A program made the position numbers and the translations under genes. This document shows positions 31,238 to 49,518 of a stretch of 64,000 bases of DNA, in pieces. The DNA is taken from positions 35,108,150 to 35,172,149 of the forward strand of contig CM051514.1 of assembly GCA_028015205.1 (NCBI GenBank). The letters run 5' to 3'. Numbering within the stretch: position 1 is the first letter of the stretch; each line of letters starts with the position of its first letter. The notes beneath the pieces were generated by a model. It had not been told where the DNA came from and did no database searches. It worked only from the letters and a program-made list of their open reading frames with translations. This stretch comes from Mytilisepta virgata. Its lineage: Eukaryota > Mollusca > Bivalvia > Mytilida > Mytilidae.

Positions 31238-32530
31238 ATAGAGGCTCAGAGGGCTGAGCCTGTATCGCTCACCTGGCAGAAACAAGAATTGCCCATGGCG
31301 GCCATGTTTGTCGGCTGATCTGGAAAAAATGAGAAAACTTTGAAAAAAACTCCCACAGATGTTTCTGGTCAAGTATCGTTTCATTTGGCCAAGCTGTTTC
31401 AGAGAAGAAGATTTCTTTATATCAGCCTTTCAGAAACAAGAATTGTCAATGGCAGCCATGCTTGTCATCCAATCAGGATGAAAACAAATTCATTTCATAA
31501 AAGACTTTCCATAGATGCTTCCTGTCAAGTTTGGCTGACAGTTTTTCCATAATTTTTTTAAATCAACCAATGAGAATCAAGAATTGCCCATGGCGCCCAT
31601 GTTTGTTGCCCGATGGGGACGACACGAGGAGACTTTGTAAAGAAACTCCCATAGGTGATTCCTGTCAAGTTTCGTTTCATAGGGCCAAGTGACTTTAGAG
31701 GACAAGATTGTTTTATATCAGCCAATCAAAAAAAGAAAATCTGCCCATGGCGTCCATATTTGTAGTCCAATCGGGACGAAATGAGGAGATTTTAGAAAGG
31801 ACCTCCCATATATGCTTCTTGTCAAGTTCCGTTCCATTTGGAGGACAGGATTTTTTTATCAGCCAATCAGAAACCAGAACTGCCCATATTTGCAGTCCGA
31901 TCGGGACAAAATAAGGAGACTTTGTACAGAATCTCCCATAGATGCTTCCTGTCAGGTTTCATTCCATTTGGCCAAGCAGTTCCATAATTTCTTTTTAATC
32001 AACCAATGAGAAACAAGAATTGTCCATGACGGCCATGTTTGTTGCCCCATCGGGGCGAAATGAGGAAACTTTGTAAACAACCTCCCATATATGCTTCCTG
32101 TCAAGATTAGTTCCTATTGGCCAAGAAATTTCAGAGAAGATTTTTTTATATCAGCCAATCAGAAAAAAGAACTGCCCATGGCGGCCATATTTGTAGTCCA
32201 ATTGGGGCGAAATGAGGAAATTTTATAAAGGACCTCCCATATATGCTTCCTGTCAAGTTTTGTTCCATTTGGCCTTGCAGTTTCAGAGAAGATCTTTGAA
32301 AACTCAGCCAATCAAAATCAACAATTGCCCGTAGTGGCCATGTTTGTTGTCCGATCGGGACGAAATGAGCAAACTTTATTAAGGACCTTACATTGATGCT
32401 TCCTGTCAAATTTAATTTCATTTGGCAAGTGGTTTCAGAGGAGAAGATTAAAATGTGAAAAGTTAACGGACTACGGACTACGGACGGACGACGGACGCCA
32501 AATGATATGGCCTTTGGCCAGGTAAGCTAA
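31238..32530. repeat. element carrying eight tandem units of about 150 bp
   Basis: The left end 'gaggctcagagggctgagcc' then 'gctcacctggc' and the right end 'ggccaggtaagct' (32515-32527) are inverted. Between them are about eight diverged units with 'gccaatcagaaacaagaatt', 'gcccatggcggccatgtttg', 'gacgaaatgaggagact' and 'gatgcttcctgtcaagtttc'. The 'gcccatgg' landmark or its variant occurs at 31291, 31445, 31586, 31743, 31882, 32022, 32174 and 32327. The right end carries 'ggacggacgacggacgcc'. Short frames in this stretch, on both strands, are by-products of the repeats. Confidence 0.75.
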
Positions 32531-33783
32531 AAAGAACACTCCTAAGTGTTATCATTTTCCCATGTTCATTCATATAGAAAAATGTCCCATTTATGCTTAC
32601 TTCTAATAACCATACATTTCAGATTTTTTTTATGAATATGTTTTCAGAAAAGGTCTTTTTATTGTACTCCAAATGCATATCGAAGTTTAAACAACTGTCT
32701 TGGTAAGATTTATATTTTTTTAAATTATCTTTAATTTGCAAAATAATAAAAATAACTATTGTACCATATTATGTTAAATTAATTCTACTTTTATTTTCAA
32801 ATAAAGTATTCCATTAATTGACATTTTAATTTGCAGAGTAATGAAAATATCTATTTCCATATAATGGTAAAATAATGCCATTTTTATTTTCAAATAAAAC
32901 TATTCCATTAATTGAAATCAATTTATTCGGATTTACACAATTTATTATTAAATTTAAAATGAATATATTCAATTTATATATTATCATAATCATGGTTAAT
33001 ATGGTGTAACTGTTTTTTTTAGTTGTCTGAAAGAATGAGCCCAGTAAAGGAAACAGTTTACCAGTGTATACAATAATAAACAACAGCAACGAGACCACTT
33101 ATAGTTCATTAGCAAAAACATTTCTTATTCTATTAAATTAATGTTAAATATGTCTGTTAATTGCAAAGCAGTTTTGTAGCAAAATTCGCAAAGAAATGTC
33201 TGGCTAAAATATGAAAAAAGTGCTGGTTCTTACAAAATTTCCCATGTATTGGGAATTATTTTTGGTAAAATGTGAAAAAGGTATTGGTTATTTGCAAATT
33301 TTTGAAACACGCGTCAGAGGACAATCCGTATCACGTCTTGTCTCGACATTCAAAACTTACTTTTTCATTAATCAGAATAAAGTCGAAAGAAATATCATAT
33401 ACTCAGCAACACCGCATATAAATATTACCGCAACCCACTAATAATGTGTATGAAACTAAGTTGTGATGTTTTAGGATGTTTGACTGCACGACAGCTCAGT
33501 TGAGAGTTCATATATTACATGCAATACATGTATACATACATGTACATGTTAACTGTAAACTAAGAAAAAATAGCCAATTGTTAATTTTTAAGAAGTAAGG
33601 TAGTGAGATGATTTAGATAAGTACTTATTTTTTACATATCTATTTATATATTAAAAGTTGTATTAATACCTCCACCCTACTTCCCGGGATAGAATTAAAA
33701 GAATATAGAAGACCTGTATGAAAGTCTAAACTTCTAAGACAGGTTTATGTTTAGTCTCTGTTAACACCAAAAGTTTTAGAAAC
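32531..33783. other. AT-rich spacer with a short diverged duplication
   Basis: About 32727-32915 holds two diverged copies of a roughly 94-bp unit ('ttttattttcaaataaa' then 'attccattaattga'). The rest is AT-rich with no recognisable gene. Confidence 0.45.
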
Positions 33784-34144
33784 GCCTCGGTGGTCTCGTG
33801 GTAACGTCCTTGCCTCGAGTGAGGAAGGTCCCGGGTTCAATCCCGGGCCGGGTCTAACCAAAGACATTAAAATTGGTATTTACTGCTTCTCCGCCAAGCA
33901 TGCGGCATCTAGGAGTAAGAGCAAAAATCTACTTGTCGGCTGGGAGTCTGTATAATGTGTCCGAGTGGGGTGAAATGTCTTCCTACGAACGGTTACCTCG
34001 TGAGCTAGCACATTAAAAATCCGATTCAGCGTGTTGGTGTAGTACAAAGCAGGGATCATATTCATTATCATACATGTTCTCATCCCGATATGCACCTGGC
34101 TGCCACTGGACGTTAAACAACAATTCATCCATCCATCATCCATT
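33784..34144 (+). mobile_element. SINE family 1, full-length copy
   Basis: The head is 'gcctcggtggtctcgtggta' with box B 'gggttcaatccc'. The body is 'aaccaaagacattaaaattg', 'tgtgtccgagtggggtgaaa' and 'acctcgtgagctagcac'. The 3' end is 'cactggacgttaaacaac' with an (ATCC)n tail. This is the best-preserved copy of the family and serves to define those at 1180 and 26809. Confidence 0.8.
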
Positions 34145-35690
34145 CAAAAGTTTTACGGTAGTCATCACGAATCGATTGGCCGATACGGAGTTTCTATCTA
34201 GCGTATGAAACTAGATATCTTCATAGATCTCACATTCAATTGACACCTCACCGGACTTGACACCTCACCGGATTTGACACTTCACTGTCAATGTGACAGG
34301 TGCCGTTAATGGAGCGGGACTTGCTTACCCTTCGGAGCACCTGATGTTACTCCGGGTTTTAATGGGAGTTCAAATTACTAGTGCTTTAGTTTCTGTGCTG
34401 TCTTGGTCTAGCTTTGTTAGTTTATAATACGTTTCTTATTCTTTTAGTTATACATGTATCCTTGTAGCGTTTGTGCTGCATTCTCACGACTTTGTCTTTC
34501 CTTGGAATTCGAATTTTTGGACTTTTCCCATTGTTTTGTCGCTTCGGTATTCTTTGCCGATATCTAACTAACTTGTTTACCAGGATGACGTCCATGACGT
34601 CCAGAAAAATATTAAGTAAGATGATCATAAATGGGGGAGGATTTTGATCCAACAAACTATTTCAACCTCACTGAGTATAATTTGAGACCGTCCCAAGTCA
34701 GGTTTATTATGGTCACTGGTATGTATGGTCTATTTCCTACTAACTGAAGCTCGAACGGTGACCACTAGTTGTCTATTTTAGGTCTGTTCAGTTCGGAGGT
34801 GGGATTTTGTCTTCGTCATATTTTACTGCACGCCCTAAAAACAATTCCGCACCTGGTCCACAAAAGTTTATCTAAAATTGGCCTAGTGATCTCACATGTA
34901 ATATGTTTAATATATTATTTTTCTTGTACATCTATTTTTCATAGAAGTTGTAATTCCCTAGAGCAGACGACTGGACGCTAGAATTTTATTACGTCATCCT
35001 TAAGCTGCATACATCAGTTCTTATTTTTTCAAGTATTTGTTTTTTTTGCGCATCAATCCAATCATGGACTTTCCCTAAAATATTCCAACTTTAACAACAG
35101 CTGTCAAGAAGCTATAACACAATATTCAAATGTTCAGCATGGAGTAAGTAAGTGATTGAATGATACAATCTGCTAATATATATAAAACAAACATGTCGGA
35201 TTGTTTCCAATACTATTACATAAAACGTTCCTCCACTGAATTGGATTTCTAACGGATTAAAATTGTCGTAAACGACTTGTCCAACCTTAGGTTGAGGAAT
35301 TTGTGTTGCCCATGGTGTATAGTTTTCAGTTTTTTTTTTTATTTTTGGTGTACACCATTGTGCATTTGTAGTACCAGGTCTGCATTTGTATTTCGTGATA
35401 TAATTATATAAATTATCTCAATAAAAAACAGAAATGGGAACAGGAAGGTGATCAATGACAAAACAAGTCGGATTCTACTTGTTGGCTGTGCTTTTATGCA
35501 ATTCCGCCGGCCTCTGATAGTTTAGACGTTTATTGGAAACAAAGGCGTATTTATCTCCACAATAGGTAATGGGTAAATAAGATTAAACAAGCATTTTGAG
35601 AGTAGTGCAGAGCAATGCAATGCTCCCTACCGGATAGAACTGTGATTTAACTCATCAATTGCTTTTTTCTGAAATAATTCTTATTTCCAA
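34145..35690. other. spacer with a decayed retroelement 3' UTR fragment
   Basis: 34250-34440 carries 'caccggatttgacac', 'gcttacccttcggagcacct' and 'ctccgggttttaatggg', diverged from the 3' UTR of the reverse-transcriptase element at 10661-10790. 'accgtcccaagtcagg' at about 34688 recalls the mussel repeat at 467-790. Nothing else was recognised. Confidence 0.4.
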
Positions 35691-36070
35691 AGGCTATAAC
35701 TCTGTTATAAGCTCACATACCAAAATTAAGATCAGTTGGTGGAAAAGTTTGAAACAACGTCTGGAAAACCAATATTTGGCAATAATTTATATTTCCAATG
35801 GCAATAACTCTCACAAAAATTATCCAATTAGCGTAAAACTAAAACTTGATCTGTAGCTCATCATTATAAGCTCACACACCAAAATTAAGATCAGTTGGTA
35901 GAAAAGTTTGAAAAAAACGTCTGGAAAACTAATATTTGGCAATAATTTATATTTCCAATGACAATAACTCTTCAAAAATCATTCAATTAGCGTAAAACTA
36001 AAACTTGATATGTAGCTGATCATTATAAGCTCACACACCAAAATTAAGATCAGTTGGTAAAAGATAGTAT
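35691..36070 (+). repeat. 159-bp tandem repeat, about 2.3 copies
   Basis: 'gctcacataccaaaattaag' or its variant occurs at 35711, 35870 and 36029, exactly 159 apart. Each is followed by 'atcagttggtgga' and 'ggcaataatttatatttcca'. The array is truncated in the third unit. It lies just downstream (3') of protease B. Confidence 0.8.
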
Positions 36071-36207
36071 AATGCTCTTCCTTTGAAGAGGATTAAGTCT
36101 CCTCTTAAGTTAACAATTGGTTTAAACGAGTACAGTTTTACTTAATGTAAAAAAAAAACAATAACATATAAAGTATAGCTATTTTATGTCCAATGGAGGT
36201 AGATTTG

Positions 36208-43016
<6,809 letters not shown>

Positions 43017-43085
43017 GGTTCACGTTCAATGTTGGAGTGTTATCTTTGTCATTATAATCATGTCACATGGAATTAGGTCCTTACA

Positions 43086-43097
43086 TCATATATATGG
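43086..43097 (-). promoter_or_regulatory. TATA-like box of protease B
   Basis: On the minus strand 'ccatatatatgatg' lies about 70 bases upstream of the protease B ATG, leaving room for a short 5' UTR starting near 43060. The position fits a core promoter, but the call rests on this short AT motif alone. Confidence 0.3.
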
Positions 43098-43628
43098 CAT
43101 AAATTCTATTGATTTGTGACTGTAAGGGTGCCATTTTGAAGACAGAATAAAATATTTTTCGGATATAGCTATTCAGAAATAGCTCATACTTTCAGAACAC
43201 ACGGGTTATGTTTTATTTTTAATTGCTGTAACAAGAGCGTTCAATTTGTGCAAAAGAGGACAAATATACCTACGGAGGAAATCAATAAACGTAATCCATT
43301 GGACAGACAAACCTGGGAAGACAAATGGACAACCACAGGCACAACAAATAAACACTGAAAACTAAAAAACAATGACCAACACGAACTAATTTTGAAACTA
43401 AAATTCCTTTCGCTTCATCTATTTTACTGAAAGGAATTTGTGTTTAAAACGCATTATATAGATGGTTAAGAAAGCATATGGTGAGTAAATTAGGGACGTA
43501 AGCACTTGACAATAGGTTAAACAAAGGAACTATGCTTTTATTGTTGTTCTTTATTCTAAAGTCATAAAATTTGTGATTTTATGTTTTTTTCGTCTGGAGA
43601 TCTGCCGATAGTATGACAATTGATTGAT
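43098..43628. other. unassigned spacer upstream of protease B
   Basis: No gene or repeat was recognised. Confidence 0.4.
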
Positions 43629-43770
43629 ATGTCATTGTTCATCTTTAGGGATTAATATGTCATTGTTCATCTTTAGGGATTAATATGTCATTGTTCATCT
43701 TTAGGGATTAATATGTCATTGTTCATCTTTAGGGATTAATATGTCATTGTTCATCTTTAGGGATTAATAT
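43629..43770 (+). repeat. 28-bp minisatellite, five copies
   Basis: The unit 'atgtcattgttcatcttta' plus 'gggattaat' recurs with its start at 43629, 43657, 43685, 43713 and 43741, essentially without change. There is no unique spacer between units, so it is not CRISPR-like. Confidence 0.9.
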
Positions 43771-44099
43771 CCGTTTTATTATTATATTACAAAATAAAAG
43801 TAACTGAATAAATTTATTACTAAAATAAGAGGAGAATACAATAGAAAAAAATAACCTTCACAAGTACATGTGTACACAATGAATTCTAGAGAGCAAGTCT
43901 GTACTTTACAATACTCTTTACTTTGCGAGCGGAAAGATGCAGGTGTCTATCACAATTCCTAGTTGTACAATCCGTCAGATAAGATATTATTTCATTCAGA
44001 ATCTTATAAAATTAATAAGACAATCCTTCAAAACAGTATCAAATACAATTTTACAAAATCAGAAAAACTTACGAAAATTATTTAGGAAAATATTTTGTC

Positions 44100-44370
44100 C
44101 TCAAGACCAATACCGAAGTCAAAATCTCAATGTTTTTCGTCTCGTGTTCATTAATATACAAAGGATAATCGGTTAATGTGAAGACTGGAAAATATTCAAC
44201 CAGTTTTTAAAATTCACGTCTTTTCCTGAGTGGAGCGCAGCGGACACGAGCTCGAAGGTAAAGACGCTGAATTTTTAAAAATTATTTAAGGATTTTCCAG
44301 TTCTTCACTTTTGAACGAGTGCCTATTTCTTCCGTAAATACTCGATTGTTAAGTTTCCTGTACCTAAGTA
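44100..44370. repeat. palindromic element, copy 2 (inverted relative to copy 1)
   Basis: 'gtgaagactggaaaatattc' faces 'aaggattttccagttcttca' around a GC-richer centre ('tgagtggagcgcagcgg'). The right flank, read in reverse, gives 'caatcgagtatttacggaag' and 'acttaggtacag', matching the left flank of copy 1 at about 13865-13905. Confidence 0.65.
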
Positions 44371-45076
44371 AATGCATTGAGCACAGTTGACGAAATTAAG
44401 AGGCAATGCCAGTAAAAACCGGGCAGAAATTGGGAAATTTGTTCACCGAAGATTTTCAAATAAATAGTGTTTTGCATTCCTTTCACTTTGTTTTGATAGA
44501 ATATGACACTAGAAACCTCTACTTTTACTTTATTTTTCTCATAGACACAATAAATGGATTGTCATTTTTATGACCATTTTGGTTGCTTATATAGGGAATT
44601 ATATTGTTTCAATGCTCAACAAGAACAGACAGTTGGACAATAAATCACATGTTATGTAAAAGTCCACAATAAAGATATAAAAAAACAACAATAAAATCAT
44701 TGGTATCTGTTTACATTATTTTGCAAACAGTTGTGGAATGTTCAAGGAAATGGTGGTTTTGTTGTACTTTTTGGTTTTCGGACATACTAATTTGCTCTTC
44801 TTGTTGAAGGCACAAATATTTTTAGAAGCTACAACGTGTTGTTTTCATGCATATTTATACATGTTTACCCTTTTATACACATTTTTGACAGACTTTTATA
44901 TGTAAATACCATGGTATGATATTTTGAAATGCCTTTTTGCTCAATTGGACACCTTGTTTCTTCGCCGGAACAGTGCAACCAAGATCATTATGATTTGCTA
45001 GTGTTAGTACAGTCTCATTTATATAAACACAAAATGACAGAAGACAATAGAATCTGATGTAATATTGATCGCCATT
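44371..45076. other. unassigned spacer
   Basis: No gene or repeat was recognised. Confidence 0.4.
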
Positions 45077-45281
45077 AGGGGAGGAATTTTAGATTTTCAA
45101 TGGCCATATCTTACTGCTTGTAATCACCACAAGTCTGTTCTTGGAATTGGTTGGCCACCCAGGGAGAGATCAAAATGCCACTATCCTAGTCACAAAGGAA
45201 AGGGGAAACCAGAAAGGCATGTCAATGTAACACAGTCGGCAGAGATAAATCAGTTGAGAACTGTAGTTCCAGTAGGAACAG
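45077..45281 (+). CDS. candidate internal exon, Cys/His-containing, unrecognised
   Basis: An acceptor-like 'cgccattag' precedes an open frame that reads GGILDFQWPYLTACNHHKSV, then LGIGWPPRERSKCHYPSHKG, then KGKPERHVNVTQSAEINQLR. It closes at a donor-like 'gaacag|gtaaat'. Composition is protein-like, with CNHH and CHYPSH groups that could bind a metal, and it differs from the AT-rich flanks. No neighbouring exon was found, so it could be part of a gene whose other exons I missed, or a fossil of a domesticated or mobile gene. The family is not recognised. Confidence 0.35.
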
Positions 45282-46568
45282 GTAAATACTTTTCATGAAA
45301 TTATAATAGATTTTTTTATGTAAAAAAAAAACATGACCAGAATGGACATTATTTTCTGTACCAGTAGGCATGTAGTTTCTGTCGTTTGCAGAATTTGATT
45401 CCGATTTTTTGTGAAAATCTTGACCAAAGTTTTTCAGTTTTGTTTTCCAAATATTACAGTCTTGTTTAAAATGTGAAAAATCTTGATTGGCAAGAACTAC
45501 TAGCTGACCACCACATGTGACCTTGGTCATACTTTTGAGGTAAAGCTTATTCATTTAAAAATTAATGTACATCAGTATGATCCTATACTGTCAATTCCCA
45601 AAATATTATTTTATTAACTTCTGTCTGACCAGGGTCACTTATAACTTGGTCATAAGATAATTTAGAATAAAGAATATCTAGACACTTGTTTTTTAATAAA
45701 AATTAATTGTGCCATTTATATAAGCTTACATAAATTTCATAAACTGAGACCTTTTGTATAATGGCATTTAACAGAAAATTTTATTGTGTTTATTTGCTAA
45801 TTTGTTAATTCTCAAATTTGACCAAACTGAATTTTCTTCCAAGATTTTGTGTCATTTACATATATGTATCACTTTAAATTTGTAAGATTTGTCCTTTTAA
45901 AAGTAAGTTAAATGTTAAAAAATATTTGAAAGATAAAAAAAAAGATTCATACATGTATGTCATAAAGATTTTTTTTAAATTATTTCCTCATCATTTATGT
46001 GTTTGCCATTATACTATGAGTTGAAGTTTATACAAGTACATAACTGTAATGTTTAGAACTCAAAACATAATAATAAATAAAAAAATAAATTTATGTAACA
46101 TACAAAATTTATCTTAAAATTTAACATATCATGATGATTTTAAAATAAGCTTACATGAATATGTCAGACATGAAGGAAGAGACATTTAGAACGTGTGAAG
46201 TCTGACATTAAAGAGGATACAGGTCTGATTTTGTATTAGTTTAGTTTAATGTTATTTATTTGTTTATAGTGGATTGGGAAACTTATATTTATCCCTATCC
46301 ACTATGTGGGTTGCAAGAGTGATCCTTGTAGTAGCATTTGGCTACTCCCTTATTTTATCTACATTTTAACATACTTGGGTGGAAATATTGTATTGTATTT
46401 CAATGTAGATTTGTGATCATTAATACTATCTACCTAATCAAGCTTTGTACCTTTTTTCAGATAATTGAAGTTCTGGCTTGAAAGTTACAGAAACAGAAAA
46501 GAAAAACACTTAATGAACATTTTATTGTTAATTATATATAATGGTTGTGTGATAAATATAGAACAAAC
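45282..46568. other. unassigned AT-rich spacer
   Basis: Strongly AT-rich, with no gene recognised. Confidence 0.4.
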
Positions 46569-46793
46569 TAAGGGGTGGATCCAGGATTATTTAAAAGGGG
46601 TGGTGGGTGGGGGGCGTAAAATTAAAAATTGAAAAATCTAAAGGCCAGCAGAGCGAGGCGAAAAAAATTTTTTTTGATGATTTTATGCTAAAAAAATCAT
46701 GTATATGGATAAAAAACATCTTTTTGGCTATCAAAGGGGGAGGGGACGGCAGCGTAAAACCTCTACGCGCTCTGGATCCGCCACTGTTAATGC
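46569..46793. mobile_element. short element with 'ggatcc' inverted ends (hAT-like MITE)
   Basis: The left end 'aaggggtggatccagg' and the right end 'ctctggatccgccactg' are inverted. The right end, in reverse complement, reads CAGTGGCGGATCCAG, an end type I associate with short hAT-like elements in many animals. The interior is G-rich on one strand ('gggtggtgggtggggg') with no gene. No clear 8-bp target duplication is visible because the left end is worn. Confidence 0.55.
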
Positions 46794-47060
46794 CAATTGA
46801 CATCTTATCTCAAAAAAGCCCTTATGTAATTTTAATATTTTGAATTTTTCCTAAGTTATTTTTACAATTTCCAGTGTTCTATATGTTCACATTAATTTTG
46901 CACAAATATTTATATATAATATGAATTCCTGTTTTCTAAATCTACACAAGATGGTTTAGTTTTATTCCATTTTTTGGTTGATGCATATATCAAATCATAC
47001 TTTTTTTTAAAGTCAAGATCTTATGATTAAATACCTAACTTGATTTTGTTTTTTGGTTTT
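46794..47060. other. unassigned spacer
   Basis: AT-rich, no feature recognised. Confidence 0.35.
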
Positions 47061-48130
47061 TGTCTCGCCTCGACGAATAGTCGCGGAGGCGAGATATAGG
47101 TACTACATTCCGGTGGCGGCGTAAAATTTTTTAAAACTTTAATAACTTTGCACATGTAATACATACAATTAAGATTTATGGTCCACAAGGTAGCTTATCG
47201 TATAAGGTTTGTCTCAGTATACTTGTCTTGTGACCCTGATCTCATTTTCATGGTTCACTGACTTCATAAACATGAATTTAAAATCTGCGTCCAAGTTTCG
47301 TGGTTAAATCTATTTCTCAGCAACTGTAATACCTAGGCCAACCATATTTGGTCTACAGATATTTCTTGGTGGGCACATGTCAGGCAGGGAAATGTGAGCT
47401 TTTGCCATCACTTGTCGTCTGTTGTTGTCGTTAACAATTTTTCAAACATCTTCTCCTCAGAAACTACTAAATGGATTTGGATAAAACTTAGCATGATTGT
47501 TCCTAAGGGTATCCTGCACAAAATTTATGCTTCGATTTTTGATCCGTCAAAAAACATGGCCACTGTTACTAAAAATAGAACATAGGGATCAAACAACAGT
47601 TTTTCGCAAATATCTCAAAAATCATTAGGTTACGGCAAATTCTGGCAGGTTGAAAGTGTTCAGCATGATGAGAGCTACCTGTGTGCTGATTTTCGTGAAA
47701 ATCTGTCAACTGATGTTAGAATTATTGCCCTTTTTTGACATTTTTGGCTTTTTTTATGTTATTATTTCAAACATCTTCTTCTCTGAAACTACTAAAATCA
47801 AATGAAACTTGGTAAGATTGTTCCTTAGGGTATCCTGCAAAAAGTTAATGCTTGGATTTATGATTGGTCGAAAAACATGTCCACCCTTACTAAAAATAGA
47901 ACATAGAGGTCAAAATGCTGTTTTTTGCTATTTTTTCCTGAATTATAGAAAGAAGATGAAGATGAAAGCTACATTCAAGGTAAACATGGTATCCCGAGTT
48001 GAATGGTGATGATGAAAGTTTGTTTTTTTAAATTTTTAAAATGCTGCCATTTTCCCGCCATTTTTTACACTTGCTTGATTTTAACAATATTTGGTTTTTA
48101 AAGTAAACATAGTATCCTTAGTGAATGGTG
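47061..48130. repeat. cluster of decayed elements related to 26961-27962
   Basis: 47065-47096 is a palindrome ('ctcgcctcgacgaatagt' to 'cgcggaggcgag'). From 47390, 'atgtgagcttttgccatcac', 'catcttctcctcagaaacta' and 'aacatggccactgttacta' follow the same order as the element at 26961-27962. The block recurs from about 47765 ('catcttcttctctgaaacta', 'catgtccacccttacta'), so two diverged copies lie in line. No gene was found. Confidence 0.55.
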
Positions 48131-48531
48131 ATGATGAGAGTTTTGGTATGGAGCATCTATAGAAGGTCCTTTACAAACTTTGCATACATCTTTCTAGTCT
48201 GTGAAACAAAATTGCCACCAGAAACCTTTATATGTTCTAATCGGTATATATATAGGTCGTTATGTATTGATGAGTACCGATTATGGACAGATGTATACAT
48301 GGAGAATACATGACCAAAGACAATAAGATATAAAACCGTTTGACAGAGTAATCTCGGACTATTCGTTACAATAAATATTATATGGTATACATTAACACTA
48401 GTAGATGGCGACATGAAAATTATTTTATCACATATACATATATATCGCATATTGTCAAGTCGTATTAAATCATTTGATATGTGCTAATAATCTTATGAGT
48501 GTGAGGCAGGAAAAATTCCATGATTACCTTT

Positions 48532-49443
48532 TTACTCCGAATCGCTAACACAGTAGAGTGTATTTGGTCCTTCGGAACATAGATCGGGTTCAATACGATT
48601 AGATCGACACATTTGTTTAAACTCTCTTCTTGTTTGTTCCGAAAACACAAGGTAAACGACAGGAACTACAAAAAGGCTTACACTCTGGAACAAATGTGTA
48701 ATAAACGTGATAGATGTGTGGTTTTCTGAACCGGAAATGAATAGTGTTGATGATATGTTCACCACATACACTAATGTAAATAAAATACTTTTGCTGACCG
48801 AAATTGCAATTAGCATGTACACAGATTTCTTTCTCTTCTTTAGCAGATTAAGATTTGCATATGGAGAATTCCAAAGTACCTTCACTACTTTGTAATATTT
48901 AATCGCCATTAAAACTCCTAAAATCGAGAAAATGACGAGAACGTCTGTGGATAAGATTATTGCAGCTAAGGTGTGGGTTTCTTTTGCAACAATGCATGTG
49001 ATAGTACCTTGACCGGAAGAAGACGAAATGCTTATCAATATGGCCACGATTTCGTACATAGCTGACAAAATCCAGATAACTGCAATGATTTTCTTTGTCT
49101 TGCCATAAATAGGAATGTACGAACTGGACTTCAAAAAATAATTGTATCTCTCAAACGACAGTGCAGATAAAGATGCCATCGTCACTACCATCAAAAATTG
49201 TTCCAAGAATGCCAGGATGTTACATACCGGTAATAAAGTTGCAATTTCCGGTGCTATCAGGTAAATAAAGCTCGTTGTACAAACATGTATACCAGAGATT
49301 ATATTTGCCACCAGTATAGAAGCTAAGTACATATTTGGGACGGACAGTAAATTTTCCTTTGTTGTGATGATGTAAGCAAAGAAAACATTGCATGCTATCG
49401 ATGGAACGGACAGCAAGATAATAACAGAGAATAATTCTGTCAT
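48532..49443 (-). CDS. rhodopsin-like (class A) G protein-coupled receptor, atypical
   Basis: The frame from ATG 49443-49441 gives 303 aa with seven hydrophobic segments, so the product should sit in the plasma membrane and signal through G proteins. Class A marks are Asn in TM1 (ACNVFF), a Cys at the start of TM3 with a partner in ECL2 (TITCIV), ERY at the end of TM3, and Trp in TM4 (VIWIL). Unusual points are Asn where TM2 normally has Asp (VANIIS), no CWxP motif in TM6, and VPVVYLVF in place of NPxxY in TM7. The start choice follows from the acceptor 'atttttcag' just upstream: codons further 5' are intron, so a non-coding or short coding 5' exon must exist. The N-terminus is very short. 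The ligand is unknown and no subfamily was recognised. Confidence 0.8.
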   Translation of the reverse strand: MTELFSVIILLSVPSIACNVFFAYIITTKENLLSVPNMYLASILVANIISGIHVCTTSFIYLIAPEIATLLPVCNILAFLEQFLMVVTMASLSALSFERYNYFLKSSSYIPIYGKTKKIIAVIWILSAMYEIVAILISISSSSGQGTITCIVAKETHTLAAIILSTDVLVIFSILGVLMAIKYYKVVKVLWNSPYANLNLLKKRKKSVYMLIAISVSKSILFTLVYVVNISSTLFISGSENHTSITFITHLFQSVSLFVVPVVYLVFSEQTRREFKQMCRSNRIEPDLCSEGPNTLYCVSDSE

Positions 49444-49518
49444 TTTCACCTGAAAAATAAACATTATTTTTCTTTGATAAAATTTGAAACTGTATATATG
49501 CGTAAAGCGTAAAAACAA

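Noticed and set aside
31340..32421. Several ORFs of 65-91 codons as a repetitive protein family
   Set aside because: They are produced by the about 150-bp DNA tandem units, shift frame from unit to unit and appear on both strands.
43629..43770. CRISPR-like array
   Set aside because: The 28-bp units abut directly with no unique spacers, and the context is animal DNA.
49444..49518. Upstream Met codons as the GPCR start
   Set aside because: A splice acceptor lies between them and the chosen ATG, and the upstream codons read like intron.
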